From Dactylococcopsis salina PCC 8305 (lineage in GTDB: Bacteria; Cyanobacteriota; Cyanobacteriia; Cyanobacteriales; Rubidibacteraceae), in the NCBI RefSeq assembly GCF_000317615.1, contig NC_019780.1:1695840-1759839 (forward strand): DNA of 64,000 bases, given 5' to 3'. The notes under the pieces are model-generated. The model had not been told where the DNA came from. It did not search any database and saw only the letters and a program-made list of their open reading frames with translations. Both the position numbers and the translations under genes were made by a program. Below are positions 8,898-18,439 of this stretch, piece by piece (position 1 is the first letter of the stretch; every line of letters begins with the position of its first letter).

Positions 8898-9407
8898 ATG
8901 ATGTCATCCCAACCTCACCCCGATCGAGCATTAATTAGCATTAACTGCGCGATCGTCACCATCAGCGATACTCGCAGCAAAGAGAGCGATCGAAGCGGTC
9001 AATTAATCCAAGAAAAACTAGAAGCAAACGGTCATCAAATCCAAGATTATACAATTCTCAAAGATGATCCAGAAGCAATTATTAATCATCTAAAAACACT
9101 GAGAAAACAAAAAACATTAGAAGTGATTATCTGTAACGGAGGAACAGGGATCGCTCCCAGAGATACCACTTATGATGCACTGGCGCAAGTTTTAGATAAA
9201 ACGTTACCTGGATTTGGGGAGTTATTTCGCTATTTAAGTTATCAAGAAATCGGATCACGAGCGATCGCATCACGGGCGATCGCTGGCGTTTATTCTAACC
9301 AGTTAATCTTCTCTCTTCCAGGTTCAACAAAAGCTGTTCAATTAGGCTTAGAAAAACTAATCCTACCAGAATTAGTCCATTTAGTGAAACAGCTTGATCA
9401 TCAATAA
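8898..9407 (+). CDS. moaB: Molybdenum cofactor biosynthesis protein MoaB/MogA family
   Basis: A 169-residue MoaB/Mog-fold protein. These proteins bind molybdopterin and, in the MogA branch, adenylate it during molybdenum cofactor synthesis. Visible family motifs are AIVTISDTRS, CNGGTGIAPRDTTYDAL with the conserved GGTG and the catalytic-loop Asp, and the serine-rich end SRAIAGVYSNQLIFSLPGS. Two HIP1-like GCGATCGC words encode the near-duplicate RAIASRAIAG. No other moa genes lie in the window, although the molybdoenzyme MsrP is encoded at 30.7 kb. The ATG at 8898 is followed by a second ATG codon and either could be used. The whole yraN-moaB unit is enclosed by inverted repeats. Confidence 0.88.
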   Translation: MMSSQPHPDRALISINCAIVTISDTRSKESDRSGQLIQEKLEANGHQIQDYTILKDDPEAIINHLKTLRKQKTLEVIICNGGTGIAPRDTTYDALAQVLDKTLPGFGELFRYLSYQEIGSRAIASRAIAGVYSNQLIFSLPGSTKAVQLGLEKLILPELVHLVKQLDHQ

Positions 9408-9411
9408 AATC

Positions 9412-9512
9412 ATACCATGCGTGAAGAATTGGCGCTACACACCATCCAATTATTCCCCCCTTTCAAAGGGGGGTTAGGGGGGATATACTGTAACCTAACT
9501 TTTTGAAAATGG
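9412..9512 (-). repeat. Right arm of inverted repeat plus MITE-like end
   Basis: 9412-9475 is the inverted counterpart of 8401-8464. It continues as TTAGGGGGGATATACTGTAA and ends in TTTTTGAAAATGGTATTA, the terminal motif seen at other CCCCCC-type repeats (26017-26029, 33160-33186, 45840-45855). It lies between the convergent moaB and phosphatase genes and may serve as a bidirectional transcription stop. Confidence 0.75.
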
Positions 9513-9514
9513 TA

Positions 9515-11857
9515 TTAAGCCACTTCTGTTGTCGCTTGAATTGCAAAGTTGTCAGCAGTTAACTCATCAGCATTAACGCCAAGGAGACGGGCGACATCAT
9601 TATCTCCAACACTGACAATCGCATCAGCACCATCTTGGGTAAGGCTCAAGTCAGCAAACTCAGCAACGGAGTCAATTCCGCCAATTCCGAGGACATCCTC
9701 ACCGAAGATAAAGTCAGTGATTTCGTTAGCATTGGCGGCAATTTGTGCGTTGGCAATCCAGAACTGATCAGCGCCAGCACCACCAGTGACCAGATTTTTG
9801 CCACCGCCTTCAACTTGACCTTCTGAGAGGAAGAGACGATCATCGCCATCGCCACCCATGATGCGGTCTTCATAACCAGCATTCACCGTATCGTTGCCAG
9901 CACCACCGTAGAGGCGATTTTCACGACCGAGGGAAGACTCGATGATATCATTGCCAGCACCACCAAAAGCGCGATCGTTGCTACCAGCAACCAATTCATC
10001 GTTATTGCTGCCACCATAGAGGCGATTACCACCGTTACCAGTAGAGGTTTCAATGGAATCATTCCCTTCTCCACTGAAGACAAGATTGCCTTCGCCGTCA
10101 AAATCAACGCCAGCTTCGAGGGTGTCATCTTGTAAGCTACCGAAAGCAGGGGAACCAGAGCCAGAAATAGCGCCTTGTAAGGTTCCGTCAGCATTAGTCT
10201 GGAGGGTGATTTCATCTCCGTAAACTCGGCGCTCGGTATCTACCAAGTTATAATCAGAATCCAAGGTGGGGAAGCTATAGACAGGGGTTAAGGTAATTTC
10301 TGCTCCTTCGTCTGTTTGTTGCAGATTAACTTCTAAGTGACCATAGTGTTTACCACCGGCAACATTTTGAAGAACACCATTCACTTCTTCCCAGAGTTCA
10401 GGTTCACTTTGGTCGGCTGTCCATTGGCTAAACTGATTGTAGCTGAGAAGATTACCCTCCTCATCAGTGCGTTCTCCTCGCATTCCATCGCCAGCAACCC
10501 CAACATCATAGTAAGTAACGCCAATCCCATCGCCATCTTCATCCACGAAGCTACGCTCAAACATCTCACTGTGACCTGAGAAAACCGCAGCCACTTCGTA
10601 CTCTTCAAAGAGGGGATGATATTGTCGCATCGGTGTTCCTCCTTGACCTGAGGAATCCTCATGGTTCATGGGAAGACCGTGAGTACCGCTGGAGTAGGGA
10701 ACGTGGTGGAATTGAGCAAAGATAATTTGACCTTGTTCTCTTGCGTCTTCTAACTGCTCGATCGCCCAGTTCCATTGCGGGCTACCTGGGTTAAAGTCCG
10801 CTAAATCTGTTCCCCCTGCTGCTTCATACTGTTCGCGAGTATAGTTTTGTTGGGTGTCAGTGCCAGGTTCTGTAAATTCTCGGCCGCTAATTTTCGGAGG
10901 TTGTCCTTCTCCCCCATAGTTGTCTCGACTGTCATCCGGTTCTCCATTGGAAGTGTCGAGGGTAAGCACGGTGATGGGACCGTAGTCGATGCGATAATAG
11001 TTGTCTTGATGCTCAGGCGTACCATTGGGAGGGGCATCAAAGTAGGCGTGGAACTTGTCATGACCGAATTTTGGACCAAAGCGTCCCTCGTCATCTGTGC
11101 CATATCCGCCATTGAGTGCGCCGTAGTTTTCCCAGTTGCCAAGGGCGGGTAAGATCGGATATTCGGATAAACCACTGTCAAATTCCCCTGCATTGTGGCG
11201 GAAAAATTCATCCCAGCCGGGCTGGTAACCGCCGCCCTGGACTAAGTCTCCCGGCATCATCATGAAATCTGGTTCCCGACTGTTAATGATTTCAAGATTG
11301 TTGCGGTAGCCGACGTTTTCTGTCAGGGGATAGTTGAGACGATCGCCGCTGACCCCTAATGTATCCGCCCACTGACTCCCTTCTAAAGCTGGGCGATCTT
11401 CAGATTCAGAATCTAACGCCCCTTGCTGCCAATCCCGACGACGGACACGACCGCGCGGTTCCGTTTCACTGTCAGAGAGGGCAAAAAAGCGAATTTGATC
11501 CCAGTTGTCTTGAGTGGGTGCAGTTTGGAAACTGGCTTCAAACACCTCATCGCCAACCGTCACCGTGTATTGGTAGGTGCGATCGGGCAATAAACCGCTA
11601 ACATCGACGGTGTGCTTATAGTTTTCATCGCCTAATAACCATGACCCTTGTTCTAAGCCATCAATTTCTTGGTTTAATTCAGCATTGGTGTAACTGAGTA
11701 CAGACTCGAACGTTGGATCAGTGTTAAAAGAAAGGGGATTGTCCAATCCCGGTCCGGTAATGGTGATTTCTCCTGAAGTATCCTCTTCAGTGAACCAAGT
11801 AAAGTGCATCCCCTCGCTGGAAGGCTGTTGCAGATAAGGATTAACGCGGAAGGACAT
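9515..11857 (-). CDS. Purple-acid-phosphatase-like metallophosphoesterase with RTX tail
   Basis: A 780-residue secreted phosphatase candidate. An Ig/Fn-like N-terminal domain (about 1-115, with GLLPDRTYQYTVTVGDEVFEA) precedes a calcineurin-type metallophosphatase (about 120-500). The metal-site motifs are recognisable but divergent: DSE in place of DxH/DxG, GDLVQGGGYQPGWDEF, GNWENYG in place of GNHE, QFHHVPYSSG, and FSGHSEMFERS in place of GHxH. The C-terminal ~210 residues are glycine/aspartate-rich RTX calcium-binding repeats (GGAGNDTVNAG, GGDGDDRLFLS) ending in a type-I-secretion-like tail; there is no N-terminal signal peptide. That tail is almost identical in DNA to the tail of the PhoX-like gene at 18718. 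The protein is acidic overall. Pho-box-like repeats lie upstream. Substrate unknown; phosphomonoester hydrolysis outside the cell is the likely role. Confidence 0.85.
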   Translation of the reverse strand: MSFRVNPYLQQPSSEGMHFTWFTEEDTSGEITITGPGLDNPLSFNTDPTFESVLSYTNAELNQEIDGLEQGSWLLGDENYKHTVDVSGLLPDRTYQYTVTVGDEVFEASFQTAPTQDNWDQIRFFALSDSETEPRGRVRRRDWQQGALDSESEDRPALEGSQWADTLGVSGDRLNYPLTENVGYRNNLEIINSREPDFMMMPGDLVQGGGYQPGWDEFFRHNAGEFDSGLSEYPILPALGNWENYGALNGGYGTDDEGRFGPKFGHDKFHAYFDAPPNGTPEHQDNYYRIDYGPITVLTLDTSNGEPDDSRDNYGGEGQPPKISGREFTEPGTDTQQNYTREQYEAAGGTDLADFNPGSPQWNWAIEQLEDAREQGQIIFAQFHHVPYSSGTHGLPMNHEDSSGQGGTPMRQYHPLFEEYEVAAVFSGHSEMFERSFVDEDGDGIGVTYYDVGVAGDGMRGERTDEEGNLLSYNQFSQWTADQSEPELWEEVNGVLQNVAGGKHYGHLEVNLQQTDEGAEITLTPVYSFPTLDSDYNLVDTERRVYGDEITLQTNADGTLQGAISGSGSPAFGSLQDDTLEAGVDFDGEGNLVFSGEGNDSIETSTGNGGNRLYGGSNNDELVAGSNDRAFGGAGNDIIESSLGRENRLYGGAGNDTVNAGYEDRIMGGDGDDRLFLSEGQVEGGGKNLVTGGAGADQFWIANAQIAANANEITDFIFGEDVLGIGGIDSVAEFADLSLTQDGADAIVSVGDNDVARLLGVNADELTADNFAIQATTEVA

Positions 11858-11867
11858 GATTAAAAAC

Positions 11868-11990
11868 CTCCAAAGTTGTTTTTGCTCCAGAACAACTACA
11901 GCAGAATTATGAGATTTTCCTGAGTAATTCTGGAACTTTGTTTACTATGGCACTACAAGTTTAATAAACGATTATGAAACAATTAAATTT
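11868..11990 (-). promoter_or_regulatory. Upstream control region of the metallophosphatase, copy A
   Basis: This segment, read toward the gene at 11857, is closely similar to 21500-21620 upstream of the PhoX-like gene. Both contain TTGTTTTTGCTCC, AACAACTACAGCA and GAGATTTTCCTGA. Conserved spacing upstream of two unrelated phosphatases suggests a shared regulator-binding region. A third partial copy is at 12024-12118. Confidence 0.65.
11955..11987 (-). promoter_or_regulatory. Pho-box-like triple repeat upstream of the metallophosphatase
   Basis: On the minus strand three octamers follow one another at exactly 11-base spacing: TTTAATTG, CATAATCG, ATTAAACT, with T-rich 3-base spacers. The cyanobacterial PhoB/SphR box is three 11-base-spaced octamers of the form YTTAAYYW; these match at 7, 6 and 6 of 8 positions. 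It lies about 100 bases upstream of the start codon. Phosphate-starvation induction is inferred. Confidence 0.55.
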
Positions 11991-12023
11991 TTAGTTATCT
12001 GATTTTAAAAAATTAAACTCTTT

Positions 12024-12118
12024 AATAAGTTGCTGTTACACAACGAAAAAGTTGTTTTTGCTCCAGAACAACTACAGCAAAATTATGAGATTTTCCTGAA
12101 GTAATTCTGAAACTTTTA
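12024..12118. repeat. Partial third copy of the phosphatase control region (copy B)
   Basis: AATAAGTTGCTGTTACACAA and AAAAGTTGTTTTTGCTCC match 21476 onward upstream of the PhoX-like gene, then run through AACAACTACAGCAAAATTAT. It lies between copy A and the plus-strand PhoA-like gene and lacks the triple octamers. It looks like a duplicated promoter fragment from rearrangement of the island. Confidence 0.7.
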
Positions 12119-12147
12119 ATTTTTTTTATACGTTTAGATAAAGAAAT

Positions 12148-12165
12148 CTTAACCTACTTCAACGA
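12148..12165 (+). promoter_or_regulatory. Pho-box-type octamer upstream of the large PhoA-like gene
   Basis: CTTAACCT (12148-12155), a perfect match to the cyanobacterial Pho-box octamer, is followed 10 bases on by TTCAACGA (6 of 8). The 85 bases before the ATG are nearly the same as the 85 before the paralogue at 22444, where CTTAACCT is also preserved. A third octamer is not clear. Confidence 0.5.
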
Positions 12166-12198
12166 AGATGAGAACGTTCTGAGTTTAAGGTAATAATA

Positions 12199-15100
12199 AT
12201 GGCTGGCAATAACGTTATTTTCATTCACCCGGACGGAGCGGACCCGTCTCACTGGTCTCTTGCTCGTCTGGCAACAGAAGGTCCTGATGGTCGTATCAAC
12301 TGGGACGAAATGACAGAAGCAAGTGTCTATCTCGGTCATATTGACGATCGCATTGTCGCCACATCTAATGCGGGCGCTGTCGCTCATGCTTATGGGATTA
12401 AGCCATTTTCTGGTAGTTATGGTTTTGACGAAAATGCAGACCCTTATCAGTCTCTTTCCGAGTTACAAGGGCAATTGCAAGGGGGAGCCGGGTCTGGTTC
12501 TACCATTATGGAAGAGGCGATCGCGGCGGATAAACCCACTGCGGTGATTCAATCTGGGTTTATCGCTGAACCTGGGACAGGGGTTTTCTTAGCAGATGCC
12601 GAAAGTAGAGGCGATCGAGCAGGGATCACGGCTCAAATCGTTGAGTCTGGGGTTGATGTGATTCTTGGCGCGGGAGAAGTCGATTATCTTCCTGTGGGAA
12701 CAGAGGGTTTCTTTGGCGTGGAAGGAACTCGCACCGATGGACGTAACCTGATTACAGAAGCAGAAGCATTGGGTTACGAAGTGGTTTACACTCGCGAACA
12801 ATTACAGGCGCTTCCTGCTGACACCGATCGCGTTTTAGGGATTTTTGCAGCCGAAGACACCTACAACGACACCACCGAAGCAGCTTTAGTGGAACAGGGA
12901 TTAGTTGACGAAGACGGTCAACTGATTACCTACGGTCAACCTGGCAATGAAAATCCAGTGACCATTGCAGAAATGATGGAAGCCACTCTCAGCTTAGATA
13001 AGTTTACCCAAGCTGAAGACGGATTTTTAATTGTTGCCGAAGAAGAAGGAACCGATAACTTTGGGAACAATAACAATGCTGCGGGGGTTCTAGATGGAAT
13101 TTTAAGAGCCGATGCCGCGATCGGGGTTGCCCAAGATTTCGTAGATAACAACCCCAATACCTTATTAATCACTGCTGCCGACAGTGCTGCTGGCGGAATC
13201 GAAATTGATGACGATGGCGGAAGCGCTGGTAGCACTCGCGAAGATGGTCCTTTTGGCAATGATGGCGACCCCTTCTTCACGGGCGCTGAAGATGCAAACG
13301 GCGACATTTTTTCCTTTACAGCAGAGTGGGGAACTCTCAGCGACGTTGCAGGAAGTATTGTCACCAAGGCTTATGGCTTAAACTCCGAGCAATTGTCTTC
13401 AACTGTGGACAATACAGGGATTTATCGCATCATGTACGAAACCCTGTTTGAGGTGGAGCTAGATTCTCCCGCAGGTGTTCCCGATGATTTTGCCCTCGAA
13501 GCACCGCCAGAACCCACCCAAGACACAGGGAACGTCGTCTTTATTCACCCTGATGGAACTAGCCCTTCCCACTACGCAGCCGCCCGTTTTGCGTCGGAAG
13601 GAACAGACGGTCGCCTCAACTGGGATCAGATGACCAACGCTGGCGTTTATCTGGGTCACATGGAAGATCAGATTGTGGGAACGTCTAATGGTGGGGCTGT
13701 TGTTCACGCTTATGGGGTCAAGCCTTTCAGTGGTACATTTGGCTTAGATGAACAAGGCGAAGCCATTACCTCTCTTTCTGGCAAAGAAGGAACAACGATT
13801 TTAGAAGAAGCGCAAGCTGCAGGCAAAGCAGTGGGGATTGTCAACTCTGGAGAAATCGCCGAACCTGGTTCTGCTGTTTTCCTATCCACCGCAGAAAGTC
13901 GTGGTCAAACAGGATTTATTACCGCAGAAGTCCTCGCATCAGGAGCAGAAGTTATTCTGGGTGGTGGAGAAACCGACTATCTCCCTCAAGAAGAAATCGG
14001 CTTTTTCGGACAACCAGGCACTCGCAGCGATGGTCGTAACCTCATTGAAGAAGCGGAAGACATGGGTTACACCGTTGTTTATACTCTCGAAGAACTGCAA
14101 GCGATCGATCCCGCAGAAACCGATAAACTCTTGGGAATCTTTGCTGCGGGTTCAACCTACAACGCAACTTCCGAAGAGAATCTCATCAATCAAGGATTAG
14201 TGGATGAAAATGGCGACTTGATCTTCTACGGTCAACCCCCTGAAAATCCCGATCCTCCAACGCTGGCGGAGATGACCGAGGCAGCCGTAGGCATTCTCTC
14301 GCAAGACCCCGATGGGTTTATGCTGGTTGCAGAAGAAGAGGGAACCGACAACTTTAACAACTCTGGTAACTCCGCAGGGGGAATTGAAGCAGCCCTCCGC
14401 GCTGATGCAGCAATGGGTGTGGTGCAAGACTTCATTCGCAATCAAGACCCCAATACCTTGCTCATTACCGCTGCTGACAGCGATGCGGGTGGTGTGGAAG
14501 TGGATGATGTTTCTGGGGATACGGTTGGCACTTATGAGGTACAGCCAGAATTACCAGGCACTGGTGTAGAATTTCCCTTTGATGGTCAAACAGGCTCTGA
14601 TACTGCACCGTTTACCACTCCTGCTGATGCGGATGGCGATGAATTCCAGTTCGGTGTCGTTAATTCCTTCTCTGACTTAAGCGGTGGCATTGTTTCCAAA
14701 GCCTTCGGGATGAATGCGGATACCTTACCCCCCACCACCGACAATACTGATATCTATCGCACCATGTATCGGACGCTGTTTGGGATTGAACCAGAAGCAG
14801 CTGCTGGCGTACAGCCACAGGAAAATCCCACTGCAACGTTCACCACAGCGATCGATAACAACATTCTTGAGAATGAACCCGATACCCCTGGTGGCGATGT
14901 GGTTGACATCAGTGTTGACCAGGAAGATGACGGGGGAATCACGCAAGCGCTGCTGGAATTTACTGATTTCTCTATCCCTGATGACGCAACCTTAGAAGGT
15001 GCAACCTTAAGAATTTTCACCAACAATCCCACCAGTGGCCCTGTTTCTGCCTATCGGATGCTGGAAGACTGGGGGAATGATAGCACTTGGGCTGATTTTG

Positions 15101-18100
15101 ATGGCAATGGCGTACAACCTGATGGCGTTGAAGCAGTAGAGGAAGCGTCTGTCACTTTCTTTAATCCTGATGATAATGCTTTCGTCAATTTGGATGTTAC
15201 GGAGGATATTCAATTCTGGTTAGACAACCCCGATCAGAATAACGGTTGGATTTTAATCAATGATTCTACTGATGGTTGGGATTTTGATTCTTCTGAGTCT
15301 CAGAGTCAATTGGTTCCGCAGTTGGTCTTAGAATTTACCACAGAGGACGCACCGCCAGCACCTGTGGAGGGTGTCGTTATTACGGTTACTAGCGCCGATG
15401 ATAGTGGTGCTGGTTCATTACGGGACGCGATCGCGCAGGCAAATGACAGCGAAGGCACGATCGACACCATTGAGTTTGACAGCAATCTCAACGGAGAAAC
15501 CATTGTCTTAACCAGTGGCGAACTCGCTATTACTGACCCTCTCATTATCACAGGATTAGGCGACGATCAGTTAACGATTGATGGCAATGACAACAGTGGC
15601 ATCTTCAACGTCAATGATGGCACTGATAACACGATTGAGGTCAGTATTGACGGTTTAACCCTCACTGGCGGTAACACCGAAGGCAGTGGCGCTGCAATTT
15701 CCAACCGTGAGACATTAACCATTAGCGATCTCACAATCTCCGATAACTTTGCTGAAGTCAATGGTGGTGCAATCAATAACACTGGTGGAACGCTAACCAT
15801 CACAGATGTAACCCTTTCTGGAAACACCGCAAGTCTTGATGGCGGTGCAATTAACAATATCAATGAAGGCACTGTCACCATTTCTGAAAGCAACATTTCT
15901 GGAAATACGGCAATTGATGACGGTGGCGCGATCGACAATGCCAATGGTAGCACGCTTACTGTAACCAACAGCATCATCTCCGATAATGTAGCAGACACGG
16001 GCTTTGGTGGTGGTGTCAATCACTCCTACAATTCCCTCGCCACCTTGGTGAACACCACAATCTCTGGTAACTCCGCAAGCGCGAATGGCGGTGGTGTTAG
16101 CAACTATAACGGAACGATCGTGGTTTCTGACAGCACCATCAGTGGCAACTCAGCAGCAACCGATGGCGGTGGAATTGAAAACTTTGGCACGGCAACCCTG
16201 ATTAATAGCACTATCAGCAATAACTTCTCAGCACGAGATGGTGGTGGCATTTTCGACACGGGAACAGCTAGCCTGATCAGTTCTACGGTTAGTGAAAATG
16301 AAGCTGGAAATAATGGCGGTTCTCTCTGGAGTGATGGCACAGTGAACCTCACCAACAGCATTCTTGCTGACAGCCGCAGCGCTGATGATGCGGAAGTTGC
16401 CGATGCAGGTGCAACGTTTAATTTGTCGGGAGCGAACATTGTTGAAGATGGCAGCGTCAGCGATACGATCGCGCTCGATCCCCGTCTTTCTCCCTTACAA
16501 GATAATGGCGGTTCTGTTCTCACTCACCTGCCTTTAGAGGAAAGCCCCGCGATCGATGCTGGCGATAACAATGAACTCCCCGCCGACAGCTTCGACCTTG
16601 ATGGTGATGATGATACCTCAGAACCCATTCCCTTTGACCAACGAGGCTTCGATCGCGTTGTTGATGGAGTGGATATTGGTGCGGTAGAAGTACGAACAGA
16701 AGACTTAGCCGGCCCCAACGATCCGCCTACCATTCTTAATGCAGTTGAGTCTGTGGGCTTCCCTGAAAGCAGCCTCACAGGAGAAACAGAAGTGGTTGCA
16801 GGAGGACAAATTGAAGCCACTGACCCTGATACCCCCGCGATCGACCTCAATTTTGAGTTAACCGAGGATGCAGGTGGCTTCTTTGAACTGGTGGATGCAA
16901 CAACAGGCGCGATCGCGATTACCCCTGAAGGTGCAGAAAACATCGAAGAAGGTCAAGAATTTAACTTAGAACTGGTTGTCAGTGATGGCGAGTTTGAATC
17001 TGACCCTGTAAACATCACTGTTAATATCGTAGAACCGTTATTAACCGCTTCGGAAACTTTCACCGCAGCCAACGATAACAACATTCGCGAGGATCAGCCC
17101 AATAGCCCAGGGGGAGATGAGACTGATATCAGCGTTGACCAACAAGACCCCGACGAAACCCAAGCCCTGATTGAATTTACGGATTTTTCCATTCCTGAAG
17201 GGACAACCCTAGACTCAGCAACGGTCACTTTCTTCACTAACAGTGCTAGCGATGGGCCAATTTCTTTATATCGAATGCTGCAAGATTGGAATAATGACAG
17301 CACTTGGGCTGACTTTGGCGGTGATGGCGTACAAGCTGATGGCGTTGAAGCTGTAGAAGAAGCCTCTGCTACCTTCCTTAACCCCGTTGATGATTCTTTC
17401 CTCTCCTTAGATGTTACTGAGGACGTTCAATCCTGGTTAGAAAACCCCGACCAAAACAACGGTTGGGTGATTTTGAATGCGTCTGGCGATGGTTGGGACT
17501 TTGATTCTTCGGAAAGTAGCCTTGACCAAGTTCCTCAATTGACTTTAGAATTTTCTGCGGAGGAGGCTGAAGAAGCAGAGGAAACGGAAGCGTTAGTTTT
17601 TGGTAGCCTCAACAATGACAGTTTTGATGGTGAACTCGGCGAAAACAACTTTGATGCCCTCGCTGATCTCTTGTTTACCGGTGCTGGCGAAGATACAGTA
17701 GATACCAGTAGCGGATCAGGTAATCGCATTTATGCCGGAAGCGAAGCCGATGAACTATTTGCCGGGACAGGTGATCGCCTCTTTGCTGGTGCAGGAAATG
17801 ACATTCTCGAAGCAACCGCCAGTAATGGCAATAATCGCCTCTATGGAGGTTTCGGTGATGATGACTTCATCAATGGCAATAATGATCGTTTAGTCGGCGG
17901 TGAAGGCAGCGATCAATTCTTCTTGGCTGAAGAAAGCGGGGAAAGTGTGATCACCGGCGGTACTGGTACTGATCAATTCTGGATGGCCAATGCTGGTTTT
18001 CCTGTTGCAGCCAACACCATCACTGACTTTACTGCTGGAGAAGATGTTCTTGGTGTTGCTGGCATTGGTGCAGGAGATATTACTGATCTCTCCATTGCCC

Positions 18101-18216
18101 AAAGTGGAAATAACGCCACCATCGGTTTTAATGGGAATGATTTAGCGATCTTGCTAGGCGTTGATAGCAATGCTTTAACCAATAACAACTTCGTGTTTGA
18201 AAATGCAGCGGTTTAA
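12199..18216 (+). CDS. Giant RTX exoprotein with two PhoA-like alkaline phosphatase domains, beta-helix and DNRLRE modules
   Basis: A 2005-residue mosaic. Two PhoA-superfamily domains, about 1-430 and 443-870, each open NVIFIHPDG/NVVFIHPDG (metal Asp), have a nucleophile-loop TSNAGAV/TSNGGAV, an EEEGTDNF motif and an AADS motif. The canonical His ligands of E. coli PhoA (DHAxH, TADH) are replaced by Asn/Ser-type residues. Then come a DNRLRE domain (~875-1055, LEDWGNDSTWADF), a right-handed beta-helix (~1058-1500, SADDSGAGSLRDAIAQAN, many SGNTA/GGGI turns), a cadherin-like segment (~1505-1615), a second DNRLRE domain (~1617-1775) and an RTX calcium-binding C-terminus (~1800-2005). There is no signal peptide; type I secretion is inferred from the RTX tail. 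It is divergent from the metallophosphatase and paralogous to the gene at 22444. Likely role: extracellular phosphate release with surface or matrix anchoring. Activity of both phosphatase halves is unproven. Confidence 0.85.
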   Translation: MAGNNVIFIHPDGADPSHWSLARLATEGPDGRINWDEMTEASVYLGHIDDRIVATSNAGAVAHAYGIKPFSGSYGFDENADPYQSLSELQGQLQGGAGSGSTIMEEAIAADKPTAVIQSGFIAEPGTGVFLADAESRGDRAGITAQIVESGVDVILGAGEVDYLPVGTEGFFGVEGTRTDGRNLITEAEALGYEVVYTREQLQALPADTDRVLGIFAAEDTYNDTTEAALVEQGLVDEDGQLITYGQPGNENPVTIAEMMEATLSLDKFTQAEDGFLIVAEEEGTDNFGNNNNAAGVLDGILRADAAIGVAQDFVDNNPNTLLITAADSAAGGIEIDDDGGSAGSTREDGPFGNDGDPFFTGAEDANGDIFSFTAEWGTLSDVAGSIVTKAYGLNSEQLSSTVDNTGIYRIMYETLFEVELDSPAGVPDDFALEAPPEPTQDTGNVVFIHPDGTSPSHYAAARFASEGTDGRLNWDQMTNAGVYLGHMEDQIVGTSNGGAVVHAYGVKPFSGTFGLDEQGEAITSLSGKEGTTILEEAQAAGKAVGIVNSGEIAEPGSAVFLSTAESRGQTGFITAEVLASGAEVILGGGETDYLPQEEIGFFGQPGTRSDGRNLIEEAEDMGYTVVYTLEELQAIDPAETDKLLGIFAAGSTYNATSEENLINQGLVDENGDLIFYGQPPENPDPPTLAEMTEAAVGILSQDPDGFMLVAEEEGTDNFNNSGNSAGGIEAALRADAAMGVVQDFIRNQDPNTLLITAADSDAGGVEVDDVSGDTVGTYEVQPELPGTGVEFPFDGQTGSDTAPFTTPADADGDEFQFGVVNSFSDLSGGIVSKAFGMNADTLPPTTDNTDIYRTMYRTLFGIEPEAAAGVQPQENPTATFTTAIDNNILENEPDTPGGDVVDISVDQEDDGGITQALLEFTDFSIPDDATLEGATLRIFTNNPTSGPVSAYRMLEDWGNDSTWADFDGNGVQPDGVEAVEEASVTFFNPDDNAFVNLDVTEDIQFWLDNPDQNNGWILINDSTDGWDFDSSESQSQLVPQLVLEFTTEDAPPAPVEGVVITVTSADDSGAGSLRDAIAQANDSEGTIDTIEFDSNLNGETIVLTSGELAITDPLIITGLGDDQLTIDGNDNSGIFNVNDGTDNTIEVSIDGLTLTGGNTEGSGAAISNRETLTISDLTISDNFAEVNGGAINNTGGTLTITDVTLSGNTASLDGGAINNINEGTVTISESNISGNTAIDDGGAIDNANGSTLTVTNSIISDNVADTGFGGGVNHSYNSLATLVNTTISGNSASANGGGVSNYNGTIVVSDSTISGNSAATDGGGIENFGTATLINSTISNNFSARDGGGIFDTGTASLISSTVSENEAGNNGGSLWSDGTVNLTNSILADSRSADDAEVADAGATFNLSGANIVEDGSVSDTIALDPRLSPLQDNGGSVLTHLPLEESPAIDAGDNNELPADSFDLDGDDDTSEPIPFDQRGFDRVVDGVDIGAVEVRTEDLAGPNDPPTILNAVESVGFPESSLTGETEVVAGGQIEATDPDTPAIDLNFELTEDAGGFFELVDATTGAIAITPEGAENIEEGQEFNLELVVSDGEFESDPVNITVNIVEPLLTASETFTAANDNNIREDQPNSPGGDETDISVDQQDPDETQALIEFTDFSIPEGTTLDSATVTFFTNSASDGPISLYRMLQDWNNDSTWADFGGDGVQADGVEAVEEASATFLNPVDDSFLSLDVTEDVQSWLENPDQNNGWVILNASGDGWDFDSSESSLDQVPQLTLEFSAEEAEEAEETEALVFGSLNNDSFDGELGENNFDALADLLFTGAGEDTVDTSSGSGNRIYAGSEADELFAGTGDRLFAGAGNDILEATASNGNNRLYGGFGDDDFINGNNDRLVGGEGSDQFFLAEESGESVITGGTGTDQFWMANAGFPVAANTITDFTAGEDVLGVAGIGAGDITDLSIAQSGNNATIGFNGNDLAILLGVDSNALTNNNFVFENAAV

Positions 18217-18241
18217 TCCTCGCTAACTCCGACTGTCTAGG

Positions 18242-18271
18242 AAAAGGGACGATCGCGCGATCGTCCCTTTT
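18242..18271 (+). terminator. Terminator of the giant phosphatase gene, HIP1-cored
   Basis: A perfect palindrome, AAAGGGACGATCG followed by its complement CGATCGTCCCTTT, begins 26 bases after the stop and runs into TTTTAG. The stem is centred on the CGATCGCGCGATCG HIP1-like word. Confidence 0.8.
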
Positions 18272-18313
18272 AGTTAGGGTTTCCTGTTGGGAAACTGAAA
18301 CCTTTATCCAATG

Positions 18314-18406
18314 ATATCAGGTTCGCTCGATCGATGATAAAGAGTAGGTTGGGTGAAGCGAAGCGAAACCCAACACACATTATAAGCAATTACCCGAACT
18401 TGATAT
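18314..18406. mobile_element. 93-bp MITE-like element
   Basis: Starts ATATCAGGTTC and ends GAACTTGATAT: 11-bp terminal inverted repeats with one mismatch. Inside is the GTAGGTTGGGTGAAGCGAAG / CGAAACCCAAC palindrome. An element of exactly the same 93-bp length with perfect ends is at 56399-56491. Non-autonomous; no encoded protein. Confidence 0.75.
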
Positions 18407-18439
18407 GAGGCTTTAAGGCTCTTAACCCCTCAAAAAAGT

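Noticed and set aside
10801-11211. Long alternative frames inside the phosphatase genes (also at 12936-16943)
   Set aside because: Biased composition of the acidic, repeat-rich proteins opens the other frames; no domain matches.
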